A stretch of 64,000 bases of DNA, taken from Sphaerisporangium sp. TRM90804. Its GTDB lineage: Bacteria > Actinomycetota > Actinomycetes > Streptosporangiales > Streptosporangiaceae. Position 1 is the first letter of the stretch. Every line of letters starts with the position of its first letter. Made by a program: the position numbers and the translations under genes. Location of the stretch: assembly GCF_029846175.1 (NCBI RefSeq), contig NZ_JARWAC010000007.1, positions 62,001 through 126,000 on the forward strand, given 5' to 3'. The notes under the pieces are model-generated. The model had not been told where the DNA came from. It saw only the letters and a list, made by a program, of their open reading frames with translations, and made no database searches. Below are positions 34,726 through 42,541 of this stretch, piece after piece.

Positions 34726-36945
34726 ATGTCGAAGATCGGTCGCCTGGTCGCCGTGGGGGCGGCCGCGGGCGTGCTGGTCGCGGGGATCGCCTTCCCGGCC
34801 GTGGGGGGCGCGGGGTTCGGCTTCATGGCGGCGGCGAACGAGGTGAACCTCAAGCCGGAGGACCTCACCGAACCTCCGCCGGCGGAGGTCACGATCGTGC
34901 AGGACGTGAGGGGCAACGAGATCGCCCGGTTCTACGAGGAGTACCGCGAGGTCGTCGGGCTGCACGAGATGGCCGACGTCATGAAGACGGCGATCCTCTC
35001 GATCGAGGACTACCGGTTCTACGAGCACGGCGCGATCGACCTGGAGGGAACCCTTCGCGCGTTCGCCAGGAACCTGAGCGCCGGCGGGGTGAGCGAGGGC
35101 GGTTCGACCATCACGCAGCAGTACGTCAAGCAGGTGCTGCTCAACTCCGCCGACACCACCCAGGAGAAGAACAAGGCGCTGGAGGCCAGCTACGCGCGCA
35201 AGCTCAGCGAGCTGCGGCACGCGATGGCCATCGAGCAGAAGTACACCAAGGACCAGATCCTGGAGAAGTACCTCAACATCGCCTACTTCGGCGCGAGCGC
35301 CTACGGCGTCGAGGCGGCGGCCAAGCGTTTCTTCGGCGTCAAGGCGAACGAGCTGACGCTGCCGCAGGCGGCGACGCTGGCGGGGGCCGTGCAGGATCCC
35401 AACGCCACCGACCCCAACCTGGGCAGGAAGCACCGTGAGCGGCTGCTGAAGCGGCGCAACGTCGTGCTCGACCGCATGGCCGAGCTGGGCGAGATCACCC
35501 CGGCCCAGGCCACCGCCGCGAAGGCCGCCAAGCTCGGTTACAAGGGCACGAAGCTGCCCGGCGGCTGCGAGGCCGGCAGGTATCCGTACTTCTGCATGTA
35601 CGTCCGCAACGAGATCCTGAACAACGCCGACTTCGGCGCGACGTCGCAGGCCCGTCTCGAGTTCCTCAACCGCGGCGGCCTGACGATCAGGACGACGCTC
35701 GACCCCGGCATGCAGGCGGCGGCCGACAAGGCCATCAGGAAGTGGGTCCGCCGCTCCGACGGCCCGGCGGCGGCCGAGGCCCTGGTGCAGCCGGGCACCG
35801 GGGCGATCAAGGCCATGGCCGCCAGCCGGGTGTTCGGCCGGAGCAAGGCGAAGAACGAGGTCTCCTACAACCTCGTCGCCGACGCCGCGCACGGCGGCGC
35901 CGTCGGCCTCCAGGCCGGCTCCACCTTCAAGACCTTCACCCTGCTCAACGCCCTGAACAAGGGCATGAAGCTCGACGACGGCTTCAACGTCGGCGCGGGC
36001 TTTCGCGCGGCGGGCTACTCCTCGTTCAAGAACTGCCAGGGTGGCAACATCGGCGACCCGACGCACACCGTCACCAACGACGAGGGCACTCCTGGCTGGA
36101 AGACGCTGCGCACCGGCACGTGGGGCTCGGTGAACACCTTCTTCATGACGCTGGAGCAGCGGGTCGGGCTCTGCGACACGATCAAGATCGCCAAGTCGCT
36201 GGGGATCCACCGGTCCGACGGGCTCAAGCTCCAGGAGTACGAGACGTTCACGCTCGGCATCAACGAGATGGACCCCGTGACCGTGGCCAACGCGTACGCC
36301 GCGATCGGCGCGCGCGGCAGGTACTGCGAGCCGATGGCGATCACCCGCATCACCGACCGCGACGGCAAGGCCACCACCTACCGGCCCGAGTGCCGCCAGG
36401 CGCTCGACCCCCAGGTGGCCGACGCGGCGGCCGACGTGCTGTCCGGCGTGTTCACCAAGGGCACCATGCGCGCCGCCGGCGGCATCGGCCGCGACGCGGC
36501 GGGCAAGACCGGCACCACCGACGGCTACGCCAGCGCCTGGTTCGCCGGGTTCACCCCCGATCTGGCCGGTGCGGTCAGCCTCGGCGACCCGCGCGGCTCC
36601 CAGGAGCACAAGCTGATCGGCGTCACGATCGGCGGGCGTTACTACGGCTCGGTGTTCGGCGGCAGCATCCCGGGCCCGATCTGGCGGGACACGATGATCG
36701 CGGCGCTGCGGAACGTCGAGCCGACGCCGTTCACCCCCGTCGACAAGGAGCGCTTCGGCGGCTGCGGCGAGAGCTGCCGCCCCGCGCCTCCCCCGTCGGC
36801 CGACGACCCCGCCGGCGAGGACGCCCCCGACGCCGACGCCGACCGTGGCACCACGACCCCCGGCACCCCCCGCCCCGGCACCACCGGCACGCCCGGCCCC
36901 GGCACGCCCGGCCCCGGCACCACCGACGCCAAGCCGGAGGACTGA
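34726..36945 (+). CDS. Class A penicillin-binding protein (GT51 transglycosylase/transpeptidase)
   Basis: About 739 residues. An N-terminal membrane anchor (AVGAAAGVLVAGIAFPAV) is followed by the GT51 glycosyltransferase domain with catalytic E94 in EDYRFYEHG and GGSTITQQYVKQ. The transpeptidase has S399 in STFK, the SVN motif in GSVNTFF and KTGT at about 594. It polymerises and crosslinks peptidoglycan outside the membrane. The tail after about residue 690 is disordered, rich in Pro/Gly/Thr with repeated PGPGT units. ATG at 34726 or 34693 (11 residues longer); neither has a clear ribosome site. The twin palindromes upstream may touch its promoter. Confidence 0.92.
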   Translation: MSKIGRLVAVGAAAGVLVAGIAFPAVGGAGFGFMAAANEVNLKPEDLTEPPPAEVTIVQDVRGNEIARFYEEYREVVGLHEMADVMKTAILSIEDYRFYEHGAIDLEGTLRAFARNLSAGGVSEGGSTITQQYVKQVLLNSADTTQEKNKALEASYARKLSELRHAMAIEQKYTKDQILEKYLNIAYFGASAYGVEAAAKRFFGVKANELTLPQAATLAGAVQDPNATDPNLGRKHRERLLKRRNVVLDRMAELGEITPAQATAAKAAKLGYKGTKLPGGCEAGRYPYFCMYVRNEILNNADFGATSQARLEFLNRGGLTIRTTLDPGMQAAADKAIRKWVRRSDGPAAAEALVQPGTGAIKAMAASRVFGRSKAKNEVSYNLVADAAHGGAVGLQAGSTFKTFTLLNALNKGMKLDDGFNVGAGFRAAGYSSFKNCQGGNIGDPTHTVTNDEGTPGWKTLRTGTWGSVNTFFMTLEQRVGLCDTIKIAKSLGIHRSDGLKLQEYETFTLGINEMDPVTVANAYAAIGARGRYCEPMAITRITDRDGKATTYRPECRQALDPQVADAAADVLSGVFTKGTMRAAGGIGRDAAGKTGTTDGYASAWFAGFTPDLAGAVSLGDPRGSQEHKLIGVTIGGRYYGSVFGGSIPGPIWRDTMIAALRNVEPTPFTPVDKERFGGCGESCRPAPPPSADDPAGEDAPDADADRGTTTPGTPRPGTTGTPGPGTPGPGTTDAKPED

Positions 36946-36975
36946 CCCCTCACGAGCAGCCGTCCCAGCGGCACC

Positions 36976-37008
36976 GTCACGGCCGTGACCTCACCCTCAC
37001 GGCCGTGA
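36976..37008. terminator. Palindromes between convergent genes
   Basis: GTCACGGCCGTGAC at 36976-36989 is a perfect palindrome, and its core TCACGGCCGTGA recurs at 36997-37008. They lie between the converging penicillin-binding protein and TetR genes, where a bidirectional terminator is expected; there is no T-run, and the palindromes have no loop, so this is tentative. Confidence 0.3.
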
Positions 37009-37022
37009 CCGCCGCCGCCGTG

Positions 37023-37892
37023 TCACCCGTCCTGGCGTCTGCGGTACGCGCGTTGCTGGCAGGCGCGTGAGCAGTACACGCGGGGCCGGCCCGAAGTGGG
37101 GCGGTCGACCGGCCTGCCGCACACGCGGCAGGGTGCGCCACTACTTTCGCCGCTAGTTTCGTCACCCATTTCGTCACGCTGGCGGTCGATGAGCGCCTCG
37201 ATGCCGTCGAGCACGCGTGCGAGGCCGAACTCGAAGGAGTCCTCCGGGCGGTCGTAGCCGCCGGCCTCCCACAGGGCCGTGAGCGTGGGGAAGCGGTCGA
37301 GCCGCTGGTAGAGCGAGTCGCGGGCGCCCCACCACTCCTGCTCGCTCACCCCGCTGCTCCGTTCGAGCCGCGCGGTCTCCACCAGGGTGAGGGCCTCGGC
37401 GTCGACGAAGCGGCCGACCAGGTTCACCGCGGCGATCATCTGCGCGGGGGCGAGGCCGGTGCCCGCGACCGCGCCGAGCATGTGGTCGTAGTAGGCGATG
37501 GCGTTGGGGCCGGGCAGGCGGCGGCTGCCGCGCACCTCGGCCACCCACGGATGGCGCCTGCGCAACTCCCAGCCGTCGCGGGCGCAGGCCTCCAGCCGCG
37601 CCCGCCAGCCGTCCCCGCCGGTCGGGAGCGGGCGCTCCCCGCGCACGGCGTCGAGCATGAGGTCGAGGAGCTGCTCACGGCCGGGCACGTGGCGGTAGAG
37701 CGACATGGTGGTGAAGCCGAGCCGCTCGGCGACCTTGCGCATCGACAGCCCTTCGAGGCCCTCGGCGTCGGCCAGCTCGACGGCGGCGCGCACGATCCTG
37801 CCCGCGCTGAGCCCTTGCCGGGGCTCCTCGCCGGTCTCGCGCCACAGCAGCTCCACACCGTGGTCGGGATCCTCCGCACCGCCTCTGGCCAT
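37023..37892 (-). CDS. TetR-family regulator with C-terminal zinc-binding tail
   Basis: 289 residues. TetR helix-turn-helix (LSMRKVAERLGFTTMSLYRH) at about residues 45-70, then the helical ligand/dimer domain of the TetR_C class (LDLMLDAV, WVAEVRGSRRLPGPNA). Residues about 255-289 form an extra module: C..C, then YCS..C and a basic end (AYRRRQ), which looks like a small zinc ribbon. I start at ATG 37892, five bases from AGAGAGG; a GTG two codons earlier is possible. Divergent from the beta-helix gene with an inverted repeat between the two starts, so it probably represses that gene and itself. Confidence 0.85.
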   Translation of the reverse strand: MARGGAEDPDHGVELLWRETGEEPRQGLSAGRIVRAAVELADAEGLEGLSMRKVAERLGFTTMSLYRHVPGREQLLDLMLDAVRGERPLPTGGDGWRARLEACARDGWELRRRHPWVAEVRGSRRLPGPNAIAYYDHMLGAVAGTGLAPAQMIAAVNLVGRFVDAEALTLVETARLERSSGVSEQEWWGARDSLYQRLDRFPTLTALWEAGGYDRPEDSFEFGLARVLDGIEALIDRQRDEMGDETSGESSGAPCRVCGRPVDRPTSGRPRVYCSRACQQRAYRRRQDG

Positions 37893-37908
37893 CGCCACCT
37901 CTCTCGTC

Positions 37909-37936
37909 TATGGTGTTATATCTTGTGTACACCATA
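37909..37936. promoter_or_regulatory. TetR operator candidate in divergent promoter
   Basis: TATGGTGT at 37909-37916 and its reverse complement ACACCATA at 37929-37936, 12 bases apart. The whole 65-base gap between the TetR start (37892) and the beta-helix gene start (37958) is AT-rich for this genome, and the site sits in its middle. Confidence 0.6.
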
Positions 37937-37957
37937 AACAGAAAAGAGGGCTCTCTC

Positions 37958-39772
37958 GTGACGGAGTTCCACGTCGATCCGCAGGGTGACGACTCCTGGC
38001 CGGGGACCGAGCACCGGCCGTACGCCACTCTCGCGCGGGCCGCGCGCGCCGCGCGTGAGGCGGCCGGCGCGGTGGTCGTCCACCTCAGGGCGGGCACGCA
38101 CGTGCTGGAGGAGACGCTCGAAATCACCGGGGGGAACGTCGTCTTCCAGGCCTACGACCACGGCACTCCGGGCCGGGAGCGGCCGGTCGTCAGCGGCGGC
38201 CGCCGCGTCACCGGCTGGCGCGTCCTCGACGGCGTGTGGGTGGCGGACGTCGGCGACCTGGACACCCGCCAACTCCACGTCGGCGACCGCCGGGCCGAAC
38301 GCGCCTCCATCGGCGCGCTGCCCGGCACCGTGACCGGCACGGAGACGGGTTACGTCACGGACGTCACGCTCGGCTGGCACAACCCCGCCGACGTCGAGTT
38401 CGTCTACCGGGGCGTCTACCCGTGGACCGAGGCCCGCTGCCCCGTGGCGTCCGCCGTCACCGCCCGCGATGCCGCCGACGGAGGTGCCGGCGACGGCGAC
38501 GCCTCAGCCGAGGGAGACGACGGCGACGCCTCAGCTGACAGCGACGCCTCAGCCGACGGCGGGAGCGGCGCCGTCGTCCCCGGGTCCACCGTCGTCACCA
38601 TGGCGCAGCCCGCGTTCGCCCGGGCGCGAGACCTGTACAACTACTCCTATGGCGGGCACTCCTCGCGCGGCCCCGGCCTGCCCACCCGGGTGGAGAACGA
38701 CACCGCCTTCCTCACCGAGCCCGGCACCTTCGTGCTCGACCGCTCACGCCCGGGCCACCACGTCCTGCGTTACCTGCCCCGCCCCGGCGAGCATCCCGAG
38801 CGCACCCCGGTGATCGCGCCCGTGCTGGAGACGCTGCTGCGTGTCACGGGCGCGGCCGGCGTCACGTTCAAGGGGCTGGTCTTCGCCGACGCCACGTGGC
38901 TGCGTCCCAGCGCCGACGGGTTCCTGCACTACCACGGCGGCGGTTACTACGAAGGCGGCCCGGTCGACAAGGTCACCATCGTCGAGGGCGAGGCGTGGGT
39001 GACGGTCCCCCGTGAGTCGGCCCTGATCCCCGCTTGCGTCCGCGTCGACGACAGCACGGGCGTGCGGGTCGAGGACTGCCGTTTCACCCGGCTGGGAGCC
39101 ACCGGGCTCGGGCTCACCGGCGGCGCGGACCTCACCGTGCGCGACTGCGACTTCGACACGCTCGCCGCCTCCGCCGTCACCGTCACCGGCGGCCGGGCCG
39201 TGCTGGTCGAGGGCAACCGCGTCCAGCACGTCGGCCTCGACTACTCCGGCTCCCCCGGCATCGCGGTCGGCGGCACCCGCGACTGCACCGTGACGCGCAA
39301 CCACGTCTCGGACGTCCCGCACTGCGGCATCGTGGCCGGGCCCGCGCACGGCACCCGGATCGTGGGCAACCTCGTCACCGGCAGCATGGGGGTCCTCGCC
39401 GACGGCGGCGGCGTCTACCTGTCGGGCCCGCAGGGCGACGGCCCCGACGACGGCGCGCTCATCAGCGGCAACGTCATCAAGGACACCCGCACGCCCTACA
39501 ACTTCGCCCTCTACACCGACTACGGGGCCCGCTGGGTGACGGTCGAGCGGAACGTCGTCATGCGCGCGGACAACACCGCCGTCCTTCAGGTCACGCCTCC
39601 GCTGGAGAACGTCGTCTACCGGGGCAACTTCTGGGACGCCGACCCGGTGGGCGCGAAGGACGTACCGGCGGGCGTCACCTACGAGGACAACACCACGATC
39701 CCCGAAGCGAGCGCCCTGGACGCCGCCACCCGGGACATCCAGGCACAAGCGGGCCTGGCGCGGCCACGCTGA
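37958..39772 (+). CDS. Right-handed parallel beta-helix protein
   Basis: 604 residues, no signal peptide. The N-terminus (FHVDPQGDDSWPGTEHRPYATL) is the usual entry of beta-helix polysaccharide enzymes related to GH141 and pectate-lyase-like folds. Repeated helix rungs follow (VEDCRFTRLGATGLGL, VRDCDFDTLAASAVTV, VEGNRVQHVGLDY, VTRNHVSDVPHCGI). A glycosidase or lyase acting on imported oligosaccharides is likely; catalytic residues cannot be named. Start GTG with AAGAGGG seven bases upstream; the longer frame from 37910 runs through the operator. At about nt 38473-38571 an Asp/Ala/Gly/Ser-rich insert with repeated gacgcctcagc units interrupts the fold. Confidence 0.78.
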   Translation: MTEFHVDPQGDDSWPGTEHRPYATLARAARAAREAAGAVVVHLRAGTHVLEETLEITGGNVVFQAYDHGTPGRERPVVSGGRRVTGWRVLDGVWVADVGDLDTRQLHVGDRRAERASIGALPGTVTGTETGYVTDVTLGWHNPADVEFVYRGVYPWTEARCPVASAVTARDAADGGAGDGDASAEGDDGDASADSDASADGGSGAVVPGSTVVTMAQPAFARARDLYNYSYGGHSSRGPGLPTRVENDTAFLTEPGTFVLDRSRPGHHVLRYLPRPGEHPERTPVIAPVLETLLRVTGAAGVTFKGLVFADATWLRPSADGFLHYHGGGYYEGGPVDKVTIVEGEAWVTVPRESALIPACVRVDDSTGVRVEDCRFTRLGATGLGLTGGADLTVRDCDFDTLAASAVTVTGGRAVLVEGNRVQHVGLDYSGSPGIAVGGTRDCTVTRNHVSDVPHCGIVAGPAHGTRIVGNLVTGSMGVLADGGGVYLSGPQGDGPDDGALISGNVIKDTRTPYNFALYTDYGARWVTVERNVVMRADNTAVLQVTPPLENVVYRGNFWDADPVGAKDVPAGVTYEDNTTIPEASALDAATRDIQAQAGLARPR

Positions 39773-39855
39773 ACGCGACGGGCCGGGGGCTCGCTGTTCA
39801 CAATGTGTCCGGATTCCTCGTGAGCGGGTGTCTTTCGTCACGGCTGTGCGCGGTG
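39773..39855. other. Non-coding DNA between beta-helix gene and tRNA-like element
   Basis: Nothing recognisable. The whole gap from 39773 to 40086 has no supported gene; the tRNA-like fold occupies 39856-39995 and nothing is seen in 39996-40086. Confidence 0.4.
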
Positions 39856-39995
39856 TGGGGGCGGAAGGACTCGAACCTTCGAGAGCCCTCCGAGTGAACG
39901 ACCTGGGCGGCGCGTCGAGGTATTCGATTGGGTGTGAACTCGACGCGCCGGCCGTTCAACGGAGTTGTCGGCCCATCTTCCGTTTGTTCGCCCCC
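39856..39995 (-). ncRNA. Candidate structured RNA with tRNA-like T-arm and acceptor stem
   Basis: Read on the minus strand, the 3' end is a canonical tRNA T-arm, stem GAAGG/CCTTC around loop TTCGAGT (39864-39880), followed by CGCCCCC and an A. A matching GGGGGCG stands at 39989-39995, so a 7-bp acceptor-like stem closes about 140 bases. Inside are an 11-bp perfect hairpin (GGCGCGTCGAG and CTCGACGCGCC, 39909-39949), a 6-bp stem AACGGA/TCCGTT whose loop GGCCG can pair with CGGCC beyond it (pseudoknot), and GCCC/GGGC before the T-arm. No anticodon arm is evident, so it is not an ordinary tRNA. Alternatives: a tRNA 3' fragment left by an integration event, or chance pairing. Confidence 0.35.
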
Positions 39996-40086
39996 GGGAA
40001 AGGCGGAGCGACGGCGACAGAAAGGGAAGGAATAGCCCTGATCCGGTTGACCGCGACATAAGCCGAAGGGTCGTTGAGGTACCGCG

Positions 40087-40827
40087 TCAGGAGGGGGCGA
40101 GGACGCAGAACTCGTGGCCCTCCGGGTCGGCCAGGCACGTCCATGGGACGTCGCCCTGGCCGAGGTCGAGGCCGGTCGCGCCGAGAGCGCGCAGCCGGGC
40201 CACCTCCGCCGCCTGGTCGTCACCGGGATACGGCAGCAGGTCGAGGTGGACGCGGTCGGGCACGGTCTTCAGGCCTGGCGTGCGGAGGAACTCAAGGTAC
40301 GGGCCGCCCCCCTTGGCGGAGCGCAGCACCGCGTAATCGTCGGTCACCTCGTGCGTGGCCCAGTCGATCGCCTCGCCCCAGAACCGTGCCATGGCCCGCG
40401 GGTCCGCGCAGTCGACCACCACCGCGGCGATCGGCCCGGTGTCCCGGTAGACCTCCCGGGGCTCCAGCACGCAGAACTCGTTGCCCTCCGGGTCGGCCAG
40501 GACCGTCCACGGCACGTCACCCTGGCCGACGTCGGCGGGCGTCGCACCGAGCGCCTGGAGACGCGCGACCAGCTCCGCCTGATGGGCCGCCGAGGTGGTG
40601 GCGAGATCGAGGTGCACACGGTTCTTCGTCGCCGTCTTGGGTTCGGGGACGGGAACGACGTCGACGCCGACGGCGACCGGGTCTGGCCAGACGAATTCGC
40701 CGACCGGCCCGACGTAGGTGGTCACGCCGGGGCTGTGGGCACTCCAGCCGAGCGCCTGCGCCCAGAACCGGCCGACAGCCGAGGCATCGAGAGCCTTGAT
40801 GTTCACCTGGACAGGTCGCAGCGCCAT
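40087..40827 (-). CDS. VOC-family protein with two glyoxalase-like domains
   Basis: 246 residues built from two similar halves (about 1-125 and 130-246). Each half ends in the same pattern: LGQGDVPWTCLADPEGHEF in the second and VGQGDVPWTVLADPEGNEF in the first, a feature of glyoxalase/bleomycin-resistance (VOC) proteins. Such proteins bind small molecules or act as metal-dependent enzymes; the ligand is unknown. Some metal positions are replaced (VHLDL kept in both halves). It is the nearest coding gene to the tRNA-like element and lies 11 bases from the 3' end of the ATP-binding gene, on the same strand. Confidence 0.88.
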   Translation of the reverse strand: MALRPVQVNIKALDASAVGRFWAQALGWSAHSPGVTTYVGPVGEFVWPDPVAVGVDVVPVPEPKTATKNRVHLDLATTSAAHQAELVARLQALGATPADVGQGDVPWTVLADPEGNEFCVLEPREVYRDTGPIAAVVVDCADPRAMARFWGEAIDWATHEVTDDYAVLRSAKGGGPYLEFLRTPGLKTVPDRVHLDLLPYPGDDQAAEVARLRALGATGLDLGQGDVPWTCLADPEGHEFCVLAPS

Positions 40828-40837
40828 GCCGGCGACC

Positions 40838-41296
40838 CTATGCGCCCCGCTCCGCGACGACGTCCGCGGGTGGCTCCCGCCGCCGGGGGACCGCCCGCGC
40901 GCTCGCGCGGGCGTACTCCACCTGGAACCACACCGTGCGGCAGCCGGGCCCCTCGCGCACGTCCCACCGGGCCGCGAGAGTCTGGACGATCGCCAGGCCG
41001 TGCCCTCCCTCGCCGCCCGCGTCGTCGCGGACGTGCGGCACCGTGTCGCCCCCGGCGTCCACGACGTCGACGTGCACGAAATCGTGGCAGTCGGCGAGCG
41101 CCACAGTGATCTTCCCGCCGTTCGCGGAGTCCGAGTGGATCAACGAATTCGTGACGACCTCGGAGACCAGTAACGTGACGTCGTCCAGCGCCGGATGTCC
41201 CGCGCCGAGTTTCTCGCCCGCGAAGACACGCGCGAGTTTGGCCGATTCGGGAGTACCGGCCAGTTCTATGACGCCCAGCAGTCTTCCTATACGCAT
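40838..41296 (-). CDS. ATP-binding (HATPase) regulator of a whiJ-type system
   Basis: 152 residues from ATG 41296, which has AAAAGG eight bases upstream; a longer frame to 41407 lacks a ribosome site. It is a GHKL ATPase of the anti-sigma/RsbW-like class: LLVSEVVTNSLIHSDSANGG (N-box), VVDAGGDTVPHV, and GGHGLAIVQTLA (G-box). In actinomycetes such small kinases are encoded beside a DUF5753 helix-turn-helix protein and a DUF397 protein, as here in divergent orientation, and the set modulates development and antibiotic production. A partner sigma factor is not in the window. Confidence 0.88.
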   Translation of the reverse strand: MRIGRLLGVIELAGTPESAKLARVFAGEKLGAGHPALDDVTLLVSEVVTNSLIHSDSANGGKITVALADCHDFVHVDVVDAGGDTVPHVRDDAGGEGGHGLAIVQTLAARWDVREGPGCRTVWFQVEYARASARAVPRRREPPADVVAERGA

Positions 41297-41401
41297 GCGC
41301 TCGCCTTTTCGTTCGCCCGAAGGAACGCGCGTCTTGAGGGACTTCGCCTTACCAGAGTGGCGGCTGGTGGTTACGATGAGAAGAGAATGACCCTCACCTA
41401 A

Positions 41402-41420
41402 ACTCACACCTTATGTGAGT
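41402..41420. promoter_or_regulatory. 7-5-7 inverted repeat between divergent whiJ-type genes
   Basis: ACTCACA and TGTGAGT separated by CCTTA, perfect arms. It lies 106 bases before the ATP-binding gene and 48 bases before the helix-turn-helix gene, so it is well placed as the autoregulatory operator of the HTH protein. Confidence 0.6.
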
Positions 41421-41467
41421 GCGTTAGTGAGTCCTGATCTGTCGATATTCGGATAGGGAGGTATGAT

Positions 41468-42289
41468 TTGTCCCCCCGAAAAGAGCTGGACCCCAACGAA
41501 TCCCCGCGCGCCCTGTTCGCCGCCGAACTGCGCCGCTACCGGCACGCGGCCAGGCTCTCCCAGAAGGCGCTGGCCTCCCGCATGGGGTACTCCGACTCCC
41601 TGGTGGCCATGGTCGAGACCCTTACGCGGTCACCGACGGACGACTTCGCCAAAGCATGCGACAAGGCCCTCTGCCTGGACGGCACGATGTACGGCCTCTA
41701 CGTCGCCACGAGGTGGGACAAAGCGCAGGCGCACCTTCGACCGTGGCTGGTAGAAGAGGAAGAGGCGCATGTTCTTCGGAGCTGGGAGCCGTCGATCGTC
41801 CCCGGCCTTCTCCAGACCGAGGCGTACGCTCGCGCGATGTTCATGACAGCCCCCGGCCTCACCTCGGAACAAGTTGAGGAGCGCCTGGCAGGCCGCATGC
41901 GGCGCCAGTCGATCCTGCACCGGGCCGATGCCCCCCTTGTCACCTTCGTTATAGATGAAGGGGTGATCCGTCGTCGTGTCGGAAGCGCGGAAATCATGCG
42001 GGAGCAACTGGGGTTCCTGTTGGATGTCGCTCAGCATCGGAACGTGACCCTGCAGATCGTGCTCCACGACGCTGGGGAGCACTGTGGGCTGGCTGGCGGG
42101 TTCATCGTCGCCGAACGGAACGGGTCGGTCTTCGCCGCTTATACGGATGCGCAGCCCAATGGACGGACGATCGACGACCGGCGGGTAATCGCGGAGCTCG
42201 CCGCCCGATATGACGCGATCCGGTCTGAGGCCCTACCGTTCAAACAGTCACTCCGACTCATAGAGGAAGTGGTGAATCAAAGTGGGTGA
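41468..42289 (+). CDS. Helix-turn-helix regulator with DUF5753 domain (whiJ-type)
   Basis: 273 residues. N-terminal XRE helix-turn-helix (ELRRYRHAARLSQKALASRM, then DSLVAMVETLTRSP) at about residues 20-70; residues about 90-265 are the DUF5753/Scr1-type effector domain (PSIVPGLLQTEAYARAM, LAGRMRRQSIL, VTLQIVLHDAGEH). TTG start with a strong AGGGAGG six bases upstream. It overlaps the following DUF397 gene by eight bases. Proteins of this pair act together: the HTH protein binds DNA and the DUF397 partner relieves or modulates it. The nearby divergent ATPase completes the usual set. Confidence 0.92.
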   Translation: MSPRKELDPNESPRALFAAELRRYRHAARLSQKALASRMGYSDSLVAMVETLTRSPTDDFAKACDKALCLDGTMYGLYVATRWDKAQAHLRPWLVEEEEAHVLRSWEPSIVPGLLQTEAYARAMFMTAPGLTSEQVEERLAGRMRRQSILHRADAPLVTFVIDEGVIRRRVGSAEIMREQLGFLLDVAQHRNVTLQIVLHDAGEHCGLAGGFIVAERNGSVFAAYTDAQPNGRTIDDRRVIAELAARYDAIRSEALPFKQSLRLIEEVVNQSG

Positions 42290-42482
42290 CCTTCGGAGCG
42301 CACAGTGGCGCAAGAGCACCTACAGCACAGACAACGGCAACTGCGTCGAGGTCGCCGCCAACCTGCCGGGTGTCGTCGCCGTCAGGGACAGCAAGACCCC
42401 GACCACCCCGGCCCTGGCCTTCACGCCGGGAACGTGGTCCGCGTTCGTGAGCGGCATCAAGGACGGCACCCTGAGCGCCTGA
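42282..42482 (+). CDS. DUF397 small protein (whiJ-system partner)
   Basis: 66 residues, typical of DUF397: AQWRKSTYSTDNGNCVEVA, then VAVRDSKTP and a C-terminal helix WSAFVSGIKDG. GTG start inside the end of the HTH gene, an eight-base overlap implying coupled translation. In Streptomyces such proteins act with the upstream-encoded HTH protein in developmental control. A strong terminator hairpin follows 20 bases after the stop. Confidence 0.92.
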   Translation: MGDLRSAQWRKSTYSTDNGNCVEVAANLPGVVAVRDSKTPTTPALAFTPGTWSAFVSGIKDGTLSA

Positions 42483-42502
42483 ACCCGGGCCTCAGGCAGA
42501 CA

Positions 42503-42534
42503 GAAGGGCCCTCACCCGACGGCGAGGGCCCTTC
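42503..42534. terminator. Strong bidirectional terminator hairpin
   Basis: GAAGGGCCCTC at 42503-42513 and GAGGGCCCTTC at 42524-42534 form a perfect 11-bp stem with a 10-base loop. It sits between the convergent DUF397 and PPOX genes and can serve both. Confidence 0.85.
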
Positions 42535-42541
42535 GAACGGC

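Noticed and set aside
39856-39890. A complete tRNA gene on the minus strand
   Set aside because: Only the T-arm and 3' acceptor strand are recognisable; no anticodon or D arm lies at normal distance.
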